From: Kudoa neothunni | Lineage: Eukaryota; Cnidaria | Assembly (NCBI GenBank): GCA_964304625.1 | Contig: OZ199838.1 | Span: 4,340,001-4,404,000, forward strand | Length of the DNA stretch: 64,000 nucleotides | Direction: 5' to 3' | Part shown: piece by piece, positions 38,269-51,924 of the stretch | How the letters are laid out: every line of letters starts with the position of its first letter | How positions within the stretch are numbered: position 1 is the first letter of the stretch | The notes under the pieces: generated by a model | The model's database searches: none | Seen by the model: only the letters and a program-made list of their open reading frames with translations | Told to the model about the DNA's origin: nothing | Made by a program: the position numbers and the translations under genes

Positions 38269-41200
38269 ATGGATTTTTATGATATTCCAAGCAAGTTTAA
38301 AGTTCAGCGTAAGGTGAACACATTGCTTAAACCTTCCATCGGTGTGTTAGCATCACCATTAGCTGAAGGGTCGCTTTTGTTAAATGATTTGTCTTATGTG
38401 GAATTGTTCCGACATTTTTCTACTATTCCTTATGCTGGTAATTTTAATAAATTCACATATTTTATAGCTATTAGAAATATGGATAAAATTGATCGTGTTC
38501 TTCCCCTTATTTAGAGGTTGTTAACAGTCTCTCCAAAACGTCAAAAAAAACTCAAGTGCTACAACTGGATAATTTTAACATGAATTTTGTTGATTTGAAT
38601 ATCTATTCAAAAATCGATGCCTCAACAAGAAATGATATGTTAAAACAAATGTTAGATGATTCACTCACTCGAGATGATGTCACCAGCAAACAACTTTTAT
38701 GTGGGAATAACAAAGATGATTGTTTTTTTCAAAGTAACTCCATCTACCTTTCGTGTTTGTTTCGAATTGCAATACATTTCCTAACAATAGGAGATTTTTC
38801 GTATTGCTCTTGGTTTGAGAATTTTGTCGCCATTAACAACCAATTCATTGATGATGCCAAGTTCTACAATCACGTCAACTCTATTGTAGGAGTTGTATAT
38901 GTGGTGTCCAATGAAGAAGCTGATGTCATCCAAACTGTTAAAAATATGGAGGAACGTGTGGAGAAATTAATTTCAGATCCTCAACATCGTCTTAATCAGT
39001 TGTCTCATTGGTCATCTAAATTGATTCATCGTTATTATTTGGTTGTATATGATAATTATAAATATGGAAAGGCTGGTCTATCTCACAAGTAGTTATTTTG
39101 ATAATTACATCGTTTTTGTTCTAATTATGTCTAATTGCTGAATGTACTTTTCAATTACTTTTGTCATTATATAATGGCACTAACAAACAAAAGCCGCCTG
39201 CTTTATTTAATTATAAATGGTGACGGCACCAATTAAAGTTATAAATTTGCATTTAAACAATTTAAAACTGTGATATAATACAACAATTTTCTAAAGGACT
39301 AACATATAATTAATATTGTGGTATTATAGCTTATTGTGTGGGTGATCATCACCTTCATCCCTATTGTTATTGTTAATCACTACTTGTATTTGAGGAATAT
39401 TAATATGGGATATAAATGACTGGATATTCTTAATTATTGAAAATCAAATTAGAATATGCCGTTATATATATATGTTCATTTATCGTCTGGTTTATTTAGG
39501 CGAAGCAACAGCAATATTTCCACCAATAGCAATGTGTTGGATTACATGCAAACACATTTCAACGGAGAAGGACATTTTATAGAGCTGAACTCGGGTTGTA
39601 GGGAAGATTCCTACGTCAAATTTATGGATTCCTATCACAAAAACGTATCTATATTGTTTTCATATAAACTGCGCTTTTGTTTATTTGTATTAATTTAATT
39701 GTCAATAATTATGATGAAATATGACATTGAAATTTGTTTGTGGTTAAAACAATAGCTTCTAATTCCAGTTAATCTCTGTCAATTATATTCTGACAATATG
39801 CAAGTTTCTCATTGTTTGCCAATCGCGTGATATTCATATTATTTGTTATACAAATTTTCTCATTAGTTGTATTTATGATTTTAAAAAATGGGTGTGATAA
39901 AATGATTTCGTCTTGGAATATCTTTGAGACATAATGAAATACAGTCGGCGCGCATATTTTATTGAATTAACGTGGCTAACAACATTTTAAGTGTAATTTA
40001 TTTTAAAGTTAAATATCTTCGCGGCATTCCCTAAATTAACAAGATTCGCTAGTTTATTGTTTTATTCGGATAACATAACTAGAAAGAAAATTTATATCTA
40101 ATAAGGGAGTAGGTTTGTTATTTATTTTTTTTGGTATCGCACTATTAAAATAATTTAATATAAAGCTTCAAAGTTATACTTTTCAGATTCGCTACTTTTA
40201 TTAGCATAGAATAATTTTACTGAGTATTAAGAAATGAATTCAATTGTTAAATTGGAAGAGATTAAAATTAATTGGTCAATGTGATATAATTTTCTTTGAA
40301 ATCAAACTCTCTAATTAATTTAAATAATAGATTTAATTGATGAAATATAGGATAAACAGTTCCTTTTGAAATATTCATTAAATTGTAGCTCAATCCTACC
40401 CATTATTTGAAATTATTATTTATATAATTTTTTGTTCTATTATTTTTAAATATTTATAAACAATGAAGTTCTTATTTTTTTATAATATCATTGAAGGAAT
40501 TTTTGATTTAGAGTCTCTCGATGTTATGTTTTTTAAGCTTTTCTTATTTATTATTAAAAAAATCATTTAAATGTTTATTACAATCTGAAAAATATTGGAA
40601 TAATTATTTTCTTATTGAATTTTGTTAGACTTGCAATAAAACACGAATATTTGGCATTACCTTCGTAATAAATGTGTTAATATTGTAAATTTAATAAAAA
40701 TAATACATTTTTAATCGCCATAAATCTGTTCACTATCCCTTTTTCTGTCGCTTATAATATATAAACCTGACAAATTAGTATGGTCTTTACAAAGTGGGTC
40801 AGTCTTCTCTAATGTGTTCAGTATAACCAATAATTTAGAAAAAATCTTAAAATATATGAGTTTTATTTTAAAAGTTAAATTAGCTGAAGTGTGAGGCGAT
40901 GAAGCATAAGCAGAGTTGAAAGAAATACTTGGTTATTTTTGTGTAATGATGGTTTTTATTTTGGAAATAATTGGAATTAATATGATAGATTTAACAGGCA
41001 GTTTTAAAATTATTTAGCATGTTGGGCACAATAATTAAACAGATTTATAATAACTAATTGATAATTAAAGTAAAAATGCGAAATATGGAACTTGCAGTTA
41101 ATAATTAGTCGAGATTCAGGTTTCTGGATCTAATTTCGTTAATTAAAGGTTAATCTGATTTACTGGCTACTTTAAGTTACGTTTATGTTTTCATTATTCC

Positions 41201-44200
41201 AAAAAAATTTTATTGCTTATAAAAAATTATATTACTCAAGTTTTAAATAATTCATGTAATTTTGATCTATGTAGCATAAATGAAAATGAGATAATTGAAT
41301 TGAATTTCCCGAATTAAGGTTACGTGGCCCAAAGAGGGTTAATATGTAAAATATATATGCAAGAAATTTTTATTATTCTCAATTCCAATTGATGGTTTAC
41401 TTTAACGTTATCCTGCTAATGTTTTAAAGTTGAATTTACGTTATGTATTTAGATAATTGTAAAGGAGAAGCTCTTGGAAAGCACTAAGAAAAAAGCTAAT
41501 TCGGTATCCAGTCAGGCATTATATACTAAACCGTCATTTGGTAAATTATTTAATTGGGGTGGTAATGTTTGACTTTAAAATTTTCAGTCGACCCTTTGAA
41601 TGCGAACGGTGGATGTGACCATCCTCTTTCAGACACCAGCGCCAAATCCGTTGTTGAGGGTTCCTCTGATAATACTATTCCCAGCATATTGACATCTAGC
41701 AGAATACAACGGCAATTATGGTACAGCCCATGCGACACACTTTTGTACAATAGTCGCCAGCTTAATCCACCGTTTTATTTGAACGATACAGACCTCGAAA
41801 AGATCTCTAATTTTATATTGGTGTATGTGACCAGCTCGCTGATTCCATTTTTGTTCGATCTAAAAATTCAAATTCAGCAGGCTGTGAGCATGAAAATGCG
41901 CGGAACAAAATATTTTTTAAATTCAGCAAAGGAGTTTTTTCGATACGGTAAAAATTACTCCAAAATGTCAGCTTCTCTTATATCCTCTTCATCTTTGTCA
42001 TCCCTCCATTCTCGGAGTAATTCCGGCCAAATTCAAGAAAAATATATCTAGTGGGGACATGAAAAAAAATTTACAAGCTTCCTATGACACTATATTTTCT
42101 AACTTCCCCAACGTGAATGGACTCAGGAAATTCCAAGCTGATATCACTTTCATCCTTCAGGATTATAACGAAGCCTACTCTCTATACTCCCAACTATTCA
42201 AGGAACTCAATAGCAATGAGATTAGTGAACAGTGCTTGAAAACGATCGCTGGTCATTAGAGATGCGTCTCATTACCTCATTTTTTATTGATAACACCAAA
42301 AACATCACTGTGACTCAATGTGATATGGTCCACACTCGTTATGCTAATTCTCACAATCACACAAGATTTTGCTACCTAATGTCTACAATTTTCTTGAGTA
42401 TGAACCGTTGCTTGGATAGTTGTAATGTTTTGGCAAATCTCTCACAAAACACTCAAGATTATTCATTTCTTCCCATTATTCTTGAACAGATCGGTGCTCT
42501 CATGTATCGGTTCCTAAGAATGACCAATTTGTTTGGAGTAGATCGTATTCACTATAGAAAGTATGCCCATTACATGTTGATGGGCTGGACAAGATTATTA
42601 CAAAAGTAAGCAAGTAATTCGCTTTGATTGTAAGAAATTCCCCTGAATTTTGTTAGTTTATTCATGGTCATTTATGCTATCAAAAGGCCTACAATTGTTA
42701 CAGCCTATTAAACTGGCCCTACCTTAAAGTAACTAATCTACTGAAATATAAATAGATGCCTGAATGTGTGAATTTTAATTCATTAATAACGCGGAAAGAA
42801 AATGTGGGTAATATGCTTTAGTATTAAGAAATGACTATTTTTACTAGAAATAATATTTAAATAAGGCTATAAATAATTAAATATAACATATTCTAAATAA
42901 TTAAATTAACCCTCGAAGGATGGTGTTCGGAAAAGTTCCTTTAAAAATAGTAGATGTTATTTTAGACTCCAGTAGTTTTATCTTAGCTTTTTGGAATAAA
43001 TTAAAAAAATATTACATTTTAATATCAATTATTTATGCTACTATTATATATACTTAAAGGTCTAAAACATACTGAAACCCCAAATGTAAAAGTAAGCCTA
43101 TAGATACAATATTAAAAGTAGATGAACTATAATTTTACTCAAAATGGTAAGTTATCAAATTGATGACCTATTTTTGAAATTTAAACTAGCGGGGAAATGA
43201 AATGACAGCATTTATACATGTAAACGCTCAAGGTTTTTATTCAATTATTATCGATAAAGATTTATTTTAATCATGAATTACGTTCAATTTTTTTCATTTC
43301 TTTCAGCATATCACCCAAGTTCGACGTTTAATTTAGTAAATTCCGACATTTTCCCATAATAAACCATTACTTTTTAATATTTACTCAGTATTCTAAATGG
43401 AAATATCTCATTAAAATTATTTACTTCATCGCCGAGAAATACCATATTTCTCTTTCCGCAAACCAATCTTAGGATAATCCTTTCGCATCACTAATATTTT
43501 TAATTATTATGTCATTGATTATTCACTTTAACTTTTTAGTGTCATGTAAATCGAAGCTACATCAAATCGCTTTTCCACCTCAAATGCTATGAAAGAATTA
43601 TAGATATGCTAAAAAATCATGATTTTTACAATACACAGATTGATGCTCAGAATCAATTGGTCAATCTACAGTTTATTTTTAATCTTTATCAAGTAGACGT
43701 ATGATGATGATGACTGTCAGTTATTTATTTTTTAGTATTTTAACCAGCACTTTTCCAAATTGCTTCAATCATCACAATCCCATGTTTCTTTCTCTGGTGG
43801 GTCGTTGCTGGTGTTTCCCCCTATTAAACTCATCTTAATTTCAATTGTACATATGAATAATGAGGTTCAGCCGTTGAATTCAGAACAGTGTGATATATGC
43901 GATTTGAGTAATTTTTCAAGTGGGTATCCATCCATTTCTTTAAGCGTATGAACTTGTTAGATCCCCGTCTTAAGCCTAATGACCACAATTCTCTCTATCA
44001 TTCGAGAAATATATCATTGAACCGTTTGTGTGACTCTTGTGGAATAGGAGTATTTAATGAGAATGCCGATGAAATTCTTTTAAATGCTGCACGAAAACAT
44101 TTACCTATATCACACACTGACAAATATTATTCTATCTCGCCATCGTCATGTTGCTATAAAAAAACGCACACCTGAAACTCCCCCACCACTACAACAATAT

Positions 44201-47200
44201 TATAAACAGTAAGAATTTTCCTTCACATATATTCTCACAATTAAATTCATCGGCATTAAAGATAAGTATCGAATATTTCTAACTCTATCTCACAACTTTT
44301 CTGTTCCTATCATTATCTCAAACATTTAAAGTAAATTGGACTTTTGTGCCTTCCGACCAACAAGAAACACACACCAATTGTCACATGGAGATTAATGAAG
44401 AAAACGTAATATTTCAATAACTTGTTCATGCTAGTTAATGTTTTTCTAATTAAGTGTTCAGCTTATAAATCGCTGATTGAGCTTGGTGACAACAATTTTG
44501 GCGGAACAATATGTCTGAATGGTGCTGATGCAGCCAAGGTAAATTTTGCTTGACAACACACTCACTATAACCAATAATTCATTTATGTTTACGTAATTCC
44601 ATAATATAATATAGATATATTTGGACGTGATCCCTCGTACCCCAGGTTATTTTACCATTTCTAGTGTTTCCTACCAAATATTCTCAATCAACTGTGATTC
44701 AACGTTATTCCTCGAGAAACAGCCTCTTGACAACATCTCTTTCGAGCCGTCACGTGAAACGTCACTCACTGATCCTTTTGAAACCAGTCCAACTTATTCG
44801 TCATTTTTCACCTCAACAAATAACAATTTAAATTTTTTATATGGATCAGATGGAATTCAATATCGAGCGCTATCGGTACCGACATTTTTTAATTCCACAA
44901 GAGCGTCTATTCCTGACGACAATGATATATTTGGCGAGGATCGCGAGACTGATGAACCTCTCCAATCATTTAATAATCTGATAATTCAACCTAATTCTAA
45001 CCGAATGTCTAATGATAGTCATGAAAGTGAGCAAATATTTAGTTTTTATAATATAAAGTGAGTCATTTAGTAAATTTTGAGTATAAAGTAAAAGTTGACA
45101 GCATCTCAATGTGCAGCAATAAGATTTCGATGCATTTCCACTCCCTTAGAAATTCGTTTCCAACTGTAAATTTCAATCATCTCATTATATGATTATAATT
45201 TTATGATTGTAATAGGCCTCTATTAAATCTTGGAAAATAAACATGTTTTTTTAAAGAGTGTTGTAAGGCTACTCTTAAGCTCGATCAATTATTAGAAGAG
45301 AAAAAACACCGAAAATGATGGCTGTTATTATGGTTTTGTTCGTATCGAATCAACTTGTGTTGATTTTGATGATTGTTTCCAAGTGGTGGCAGACAACACT
45401 TATTCCTGCGACAACCAAGGTACTCGATATCTGGTATTATCCAAAATTGATGAGATAATCGAGTTACCCCTCCGAATGATATACCATTCGAATTTGTTTT
45501 TGGATCCCCCGCCAAATAAATTTTTCCACGTAGTTCATCACACTAGAATTATCGTTCTCTTGGGCTTTAAAAATAGCAGTGGATCCATTTACTTTAAAAA
45601 CTACACTATACCTTTATACAATATTTTTTTGGAAAGTATTTCCACCAACATTCATGTGCATGAATTGGATCCTTATTTGTATGTCGGCCAGTCATTAGAT
45701 TTTTCGGCATTCCGTCTTCGTCTGGAATGCACATCTAAACTAACCAACACTAGCACCAGTGTTTTTTTCAGTTGTTTTCAGCGACCTGTTGTTGTGCGCT
45801 GACCACATGGAGGTAGATAATGTAAAGTTGGATAATACATCATTAGACAGTGACGGCCAAATTGTTAACCATCTTGCAGAATGTTATCCTAGAGTAGTAG
45901 TATCTCAATCACAACAACGGCAATCAACGCCATATGTTTCATGCGGACGTCAAAACCTTAATCCCAACTTTGTCGATGTAATACATTTTTCCTATATATA
46001 TTTTTTTGTTAGTTCAAATATTGTGTTATAAACTTATAATTATGTGTGAGTTTAATATTCTTTTTTAATTTAAGCATTTTATTGTTGGGATATTTACTCA
46101 TTGTTTTTAGACATTCAAGCGACTGTTGTCTAATAGAACTCTCTTGAATTATCCATATGAAATAAAGATGCTTCTACTTTTTCAAGTAATTCTCCATTAT
46201 TTTTTCATTTATAAGATATATTTAACACAATCCATTATATACGATATGTCTGGGGGGGCGGAATTTGCGATAATATCAAATTTTAGATATATACACGCGA
46301 AAATAAATTATGTAACTTTAAGAAAGTGGTCGATGAATTTAAATGATTAATGTATTTATGATTTTCTGGGCGAAAAAGAATAGAAATGATGGGAGTTATT
46401 TATCAGTGATTCCCAAATGGGCCGAGGTTCGGGGGGCATTAGGGGTTTGCTCTATCATTCCATTGTGCGTTTATCTGACCAGGATATCATAAAGTCATCA
46501 CATATTTTCACTTAACTTATAAGATATTTTTAATATAATATACGATGGGTTCGTAATTAAATTATTGTGTCTTATTGGTTACATATCCCGCTAAACAGGG
46601 CTCGTATGTAATAGGTTGGGGAACAATGCCCCACTAGGTAAAACCGCTGCGCTTACGCGCGAGCAAGCTCTGATTTGATTTTTTGCACAGTTAATAATCT
46701 TCTTATATATGATAGATAATGACATTTCTTTATTTTAGCTTAAAATAGACGATTGCGAACGTGCCCTCCCGCATTGCATGTTAAAAATATAAAGTATTAT
46801 TTTGTACACTTTTCGTCAATTCATATAAGATATTCGCGTCATATTGTCAGAAAAGAATTATTTCTAATTGCGTGTTAACCTTGGTTGTTGTCATTGTACT
46901 CAAATTTTAATTTTTTATGTCATTTTTATTTCATTACAAATTAGATTCAATAATAAATAAAAAATTGTCCGGTGACCATATTTAATATCTTACTAAATAA
47001 GTGAAAATGATACATGCCTGCTACCAAAAATTTATATTTTTAATGCATTACCAGACTATCGTTTTTTAGATTATTTGACATTTTATTAGACAAAAGGGTG
47101 ACACCGGCTAACATAATACAAATAATGCCTCTGTTTTGTTAATTTCGGAGCGATTTTGTAGTGTAAGTAATTATTATATATTTTTTGTTATGTCTAAAAA

Positions 47201-48139
47201 ATCCACATTTAATCTGGACCCAACCTACTAATTAATATAAGCTATTAAATATACGCGTTTAATATTGATCGTAATATTCTATTATTACAACTATAAATAA
47301 GAGTTGGATTTAAATATTACTTAAGAGAATTCCCCTGATGTCCCTAAGTTTAGACAACACTGTTATAATAGTAGCAACTCATATCTTTTTTAATTCTGCT
47401 ATTTCCAACTTATCGATTCTTGATGTCAAATTAATAATGCATCTGCTTATTCTAGATAAATTTGACGAAAAAAGTCTGATGATGAAACAAATAAAAATCT
47501 TGAAAATTTCACCACTGATGGATACTTTTTTTGTTGGAATTGATACGCCGCCTGAACTTAAACTCAGTTGGTTCGTTGAAACTCTTTCCAGACCATCTAA
47601 GATAATTCCCAACGATAAAATAGCCGATCCTTTTTCGCTTGGGTTCAACGTGGTTATGGACAATTATCAAATAAAACATAATTTTAATGAGAATCCCGAA
47701 AACAATAAGTATTAATTATTTTATTATATTCTCCATAGTTGACTGTAAATGTGTATAGACTGAGCCCCTATTATGGAAAAGCTACATTATTGTTGTGGAA
47801 CAAGCTCGATCTACCTCTTTATGTCTACATAGAGTCTCATCCTAAGTAAATGAATATGTTGCTAGGTGTCGATTATAACGTTTTCTGAATTATAGCGAAA
47901 CTCAAAACCATTTTATGTGGCGCGGAAAGACAAAATTTAACGTGACACTACCACCATGTCTTCCCAAAAGGAAGATGGTAATCAATAAATTCCAACTGGA
48001 TTTTATAGTGCTCAACCCTGGAATTTATGATATTGGGAAATTTGTTATGGCACTGAGCACAGTAGAAGAAGTTCAACCCTGCACTTCGCCGATTACTTTT
48101 GCTTTGAAACGTTCCATACCCTTCGCTGTTCTTGAATAA
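38269..48139 (+). CDS. TRAPPC8: TRAPPC8 (Trs85), TRAPP III tethering-complex subunit
   Basis: TRAPPC8 gives the TRAPP III complex its role in Rab1 activation, autophagy and ER-Golgi traffic. Coding blocks recognised by eye: N-terminus with LNDLSYVELFRHFS (38269-38430; vertebrate LNHLSFAELLKPFS); WFENFVAINNQF to YYLVVYDNYK (38530-39090); a short exon with YMQTHFNGEGHF (about 39500-39640); 41455-42605, which includes a TPR-like part (FQADITFILQDYNEAYSLY, LEQIGALMYRFL); 43640-44175; 44340-44540; 44620-45058 (YLDVIPRTPGYFTISSVSY); 45270-46030; 47338-47716; about 47745-47850; and the last exon, about 47896-48139, with a beta-rich end (FMWRGKTKFN, NPGIYDIGKFVMAL) matching the vertebrate FTWLGQTQY and GVYNLGTPRVFAKL. 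A 47-nt intron at about 41531-41577 fits well. Not every exon edge is resolved. Serine-rich inserts are lineage-specific. Confidence 0.85.
46409..46631. mobile_element. hAT-type MITE in a TRAPPC8 intron
   Basis: The left end is CAGTGATTCCCAAATGGG and the right end, inverted, is CATTGTTCCCCAACC, imperfect terminal repeats of the hAT MITE type. The element is about 220 bp, non-coding and GC-richer than its flanks. No clear 8-bp target duplication is visible. Confidence 0.5.
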
Positions 48140-50129
48140 ATAAACAACATTCCATTTTGTAGTAGAAACCTCACTCTGGCTGACGACCTATTGATATTGA
48201 TAGTTTTTATACTTTATTTTGTAAGAAGCAATGTGGTCGGCGCCCAAATACGCTTAGTTTGTTTGATTGTTGTTCTTTTTTGCACATGCTAATAATCAAA
48301 ACTTTCACATACCTCGGATGAATTAATTTCCATGTTAATCCCCAAATACAGGTAGATACAGCGACTTATGTGTCGTGCATAATCAAAACTATTACGCACG
48401 AGCCATAATTACGTACGACACGTAACTTTGCGCATGTGAAAGTAATCAAAAAATTGAAATATTAGGTTAATTTTGACCAACTAGCATACTTATTTAGTTT
48501 AATATTTGAATTAATTTGTAATGGCATACGATTTAAAATCTGAAGATTCACAAAAAATGTAGTATGCGAAATGTGAAATCTTTTTATTAACTCATAAACC
48601 AACTAATAAATACAGGTGCTGATTTGGTGTCATCATGAGAAATTTAATAGCTTTATTAATAAAAATATATTGAGAATCTGCTATTTTTTGCTCTCATCAG
48701 TACAATGCACTCTTCCACATATAGATCAAAATTCATATTTTCTCCCTTTGAGAGTTTTTATTACTTTCGAATTAAGAAATCGTTATAATGTTAAAACGAC
48801 CAGTTTACATGGGTATAATAGTATTCAAGGCAGATCTTATTTTTACATCTAAGATCTTCATTGTTTCAAATTAGGCGTTGGATTTATTCGTTATTTTTTT
48901 ATAATGTTTTATAATTTCAACTTTAGGGATAGAGTTGGAATTTTTTCTACCTGCTGACGCATAAGCCATAATCTTCATAGTAATGAAAAAAAATCATTAC
49001 GCACCAGACATAAAATGCATAAAAACTATTGATATTTTAATTTTTTTAAAGTCAAATCGAGGAAATATGTTTCTTTTTTTATAAAGTTTACAGATTTAAA
49101 ATTAAATTTTCTATATATTCATTAACTTACGTTTTATTGCGATATTAGGCACGACCCATAAGTCATTGTAGTATGGTAGGTCAGTTGTTTGTAGGTTCAC
49201 AAGAAAAATATAAACACATAATCCGAGTTAATGCATGCTGAGACTAGAATAAAATAAGTCAAATAATTAATTATAATTTAATTCCTTCCATTCAATTGGT
49301 TGTAGTAAAATAATAAATCTCAATTATGATAGATAAAATCGAGATATTATAATTAATATATTATTTTTATCGTTTAATCCGTTCATCCATTTATTGATTG
49401 TGGACCAATGTCTTAATAAGTCAATAATTTAAAATTTACCGGTTTTTTTATGATTATTTACAACTGTGATGTACAAATATTTATTTTATCTCCCTAAAAG
49501 GCATTTAAAAAGTAATTGATGTTTCGTTTAATCAAAAAGTAAATATATTATGCTTTTAGTACTGCATTAGGATAAGATTCGCGTTACCAAAATTTGATTA
49601 CTGATAACGACATATACTTCTAATATCTAAAAGAGAAATTTGTTATGTAATGTAAACACTTACTAATTATGATTCTAATGAATATTTGAATCAAAAATTT
49701 TCAAAATTAGAAAAATCTCTAGCTTGCCTAAGCTAATAATTGAGTAAGAATGTTTAATGGTTGATTTTTTAATATAAAAATGTATATTATACAGAAAATA
49801 ACTGTTTATGACGAAACTATTTCCATTAATCCAATCATCACTTTAATTGGAAAGCTCAAACGATTAAGAAAGGGATATTTTTCTGATTGTGTCTATCTAA
49901 TTAATTGCAGCTTTTTAAACCGGCAACTACGCAAAATAAAATTTAGGTTTTCAGTACCTTACGCAATTAAGGAAAAAATTGTATAAAAACAAATAATACC
50001 AAAATTAAAGATTATGTGTTTCAAAAAATAATATTATAATACCGAGAAATGACAACAATATATTTGCTTTCTAAGATTTATTGTTTTAATTTAATATTTA
50101 TTATCTAAATTATACCCAAAAGGCGATAT
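48140..50129. other. gene-poor region with a palindrome
   Basis: No exon is supported. A near-perfect inverted repeat lies at 48370-48383 and 48408-48421 (GTGTCGTGCATAAT against the complement of ATTACGTACGACAC), in a locally CpG-richer patch. The ORF at 48616-48852 has no family likeness. Confidence 0.4.
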
Positions 50130-50194
50130 CAAAAAATTCATATTACGCACTTTCCCCCACCTCGATGGGATTACGTCTAAGTGGTCGCCTACTG
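50130..50194. mobile_element. solo right end of a Tigger-B-family element
   Basis: The bases from TTACGCACTTTCCCCC to GTGGTCGCCTACTG, followed by TA, parallel the right end of transposon B (18424-18474) over about 60 bases. I found no matching left end upstream, so it may be a truncated copy or a MITE whose left end has decayed. Confidence 0.5.
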
Positions 50195-50582
50195 TATTAT
50201 GAACTCCTTCAGCTCAAAACGTCAGTACGACGGAGCTTGAAAAGAGAATAGAATTATGCATCTTATTAATTTTTTGGCATACAACCCTGCTCTTATTTGC
50301 ATGAAAAATAACCGTTAAGTAATTTTTGATGTCACGACAGTGATAGAGCTTTTCTAGCAGCGTCATATTCTTCGTATAAATTAGTATGAGTGATATTTTT
50401 AGACAACCCCCTCTCAATGATGATACAAATTCTGGCACTGTTAACACAATCAATAAAATATTTGGCGTTGATAAAGACAAATAAATAATTCAAACAGGAA
50501 GCTTTAGCGTCCAATGTCCACCGAGATAATAGAAGATAGATAGATTGTAATCGCAGTGGTCCAAAAGTTAAATCCCAGAAGA

Positions 50583-51924
50583 TCAATTATTGTCGATTTT
50601 CGATGCAATGATTCCTCTAACTTTTTGAGAATCTTTATAAAAATTCCGTATTCCCTCGGCCAATTTTTCAGTAGCCATAGCATTTTCGTTCATCATCCAA
50701 CGAAAGTTGGACTCGGTGATGTGAATTTTTGGGGGAGAAAGGATTTTAGCTAACAATAAATAAGCCACAGCAACAATGGTCAATCTTACCACGTTCGACG
50801 GATAATTTGACAGGAGCTTCATCAGTAGATTGATAAAGTTCTTCTAGTAATTTAGGCCTATAGACATACAAGTTAACTTTGATGTGGTAATATCAATGGG
50901 GTAATTACGAAATAGTGAGGGCATCAATTCCATTTAGGGCTAAAATTTGGTCTGTATTCCTAAAAGATGCGCCCATTATAGTGGTCTTGTAGTTGTAAAA
51001 TTTGTAATAGTTGTATATCTCTTTGACACTGAGAACACCTACAAATCTCAATTACTAAACAATAATTCCAAAACAGAAAGACCAGGATCGTCGTCAGGGG
51101 CGTAGGACTTAACGCCGGTGTTCTGTACGTACCAATCAAATATTCTTCCAACAAAAGGACTGACAAGGGTCACGTTGGCTTCTGCACATGCAACCGCCTA
51201 AATTCAACCCAGTCAGATAATGAACTTGCCTAATTCTTCACAAACTTGGACAAGTGAAAAAATTAGAGTGAGGTTGCAGTGGATACCATGCTTTTCTTCG
51301 AGGATTCTATGAAGAATTACCAAGTATATTAGATTAAAATGAAATCAACTTGGCAGCCATAATTCCCTCCCAGGTGGCAGCCACCTTTATTAAAATTCGT
51401 TCCTTGGATACACCTAATTGCTCGTACATTTGGATAAGACTGATAGCCTTAGAGATAGTGGCATCCACATCAAACGACAGACTTTAAATTACATTAAGCA
51501 CTATCGCACACATGCACTCAGAATACCTTGCATCAACTTCAGTAGACACTCTCCCAGATATCACATTAAGACATTCTTTGCCAATTAAAACACTCAAATA
51601 GTCAATAGCGGTTTCAATCAAACGATCTTTATTATTTCTATTCGAATGTGAATAGTTTAGTCCGCAAAAACCCCGCTCATAATACCCTCCTATTTTTTGA
51701 GCGTAAGCAATAGCTTTATCAACATAATGGCTGTATTTTTTCATTGTTATCGCTTGCATTATCAATGATGGGTTAGTAGTTGCATCGATCGGTTTAAACT
51801 TTTCGATTGCTAATTATACGCTTGTATTTTTAATGACAGCAGTGAAAATACCTTCAAAATCACCGGTATCAGCAACTATGAGGGTGTTTTTCTTTAATTC
51901 ATCTAACTGTGGTAGATTAGGCAT
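50583..51924 (-). CDS. TALDO1: transaldolase
   Basis: This cytosolic enzyme of the non-oxidative pentose phosphate pathway moves a dihydroxyacetone unit between sugar phosphates through a lysine Schiff base. Nine exons joined by introns of about 39-51 nt read through in one frame to about 325 residues, the family norm. Seen in order: [15 protein letters not shown] (catalytic Asp), [22 protein letters not shown] (Schiff-base Lys), [41 protein letters not shown], and [20 protein letters not shown] near the end. After STEVDA the splice gives Ser where the family has Arg (DARLSF). The start at 51924 gives MPNLPQL and a normal length. Upstream an open, protein-like stretch (NILLECAHPAGFKAVQRLA) continues in frame to about 51990 and could link to ATG 52025 through a 26-nt intron, so a longer N-terminus is possible. 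Confidence 0.93.

Noticed and set aside
38087-38290. Minus-strand ORF overlapping the TRAPPC8 start
   Set aside because: The plus strand here encodes the conserved TRAPPC8 N-terminus; the minus frame has no support beyond being open.
45285-45515. Minus-strand ORF within TRAPPC8
   Set aside because: It is antisense to a TRAPPC8 coding block and has no family likeness.
50214-50586. Two overlapping minus-strand ORFs just downstream of the transaldolase stop, one ending YEEYDAARKALSLS
   Set aside because: The ending looks protein-like, but there is no start, no acceptor that gives a consistent model and no family likeness.
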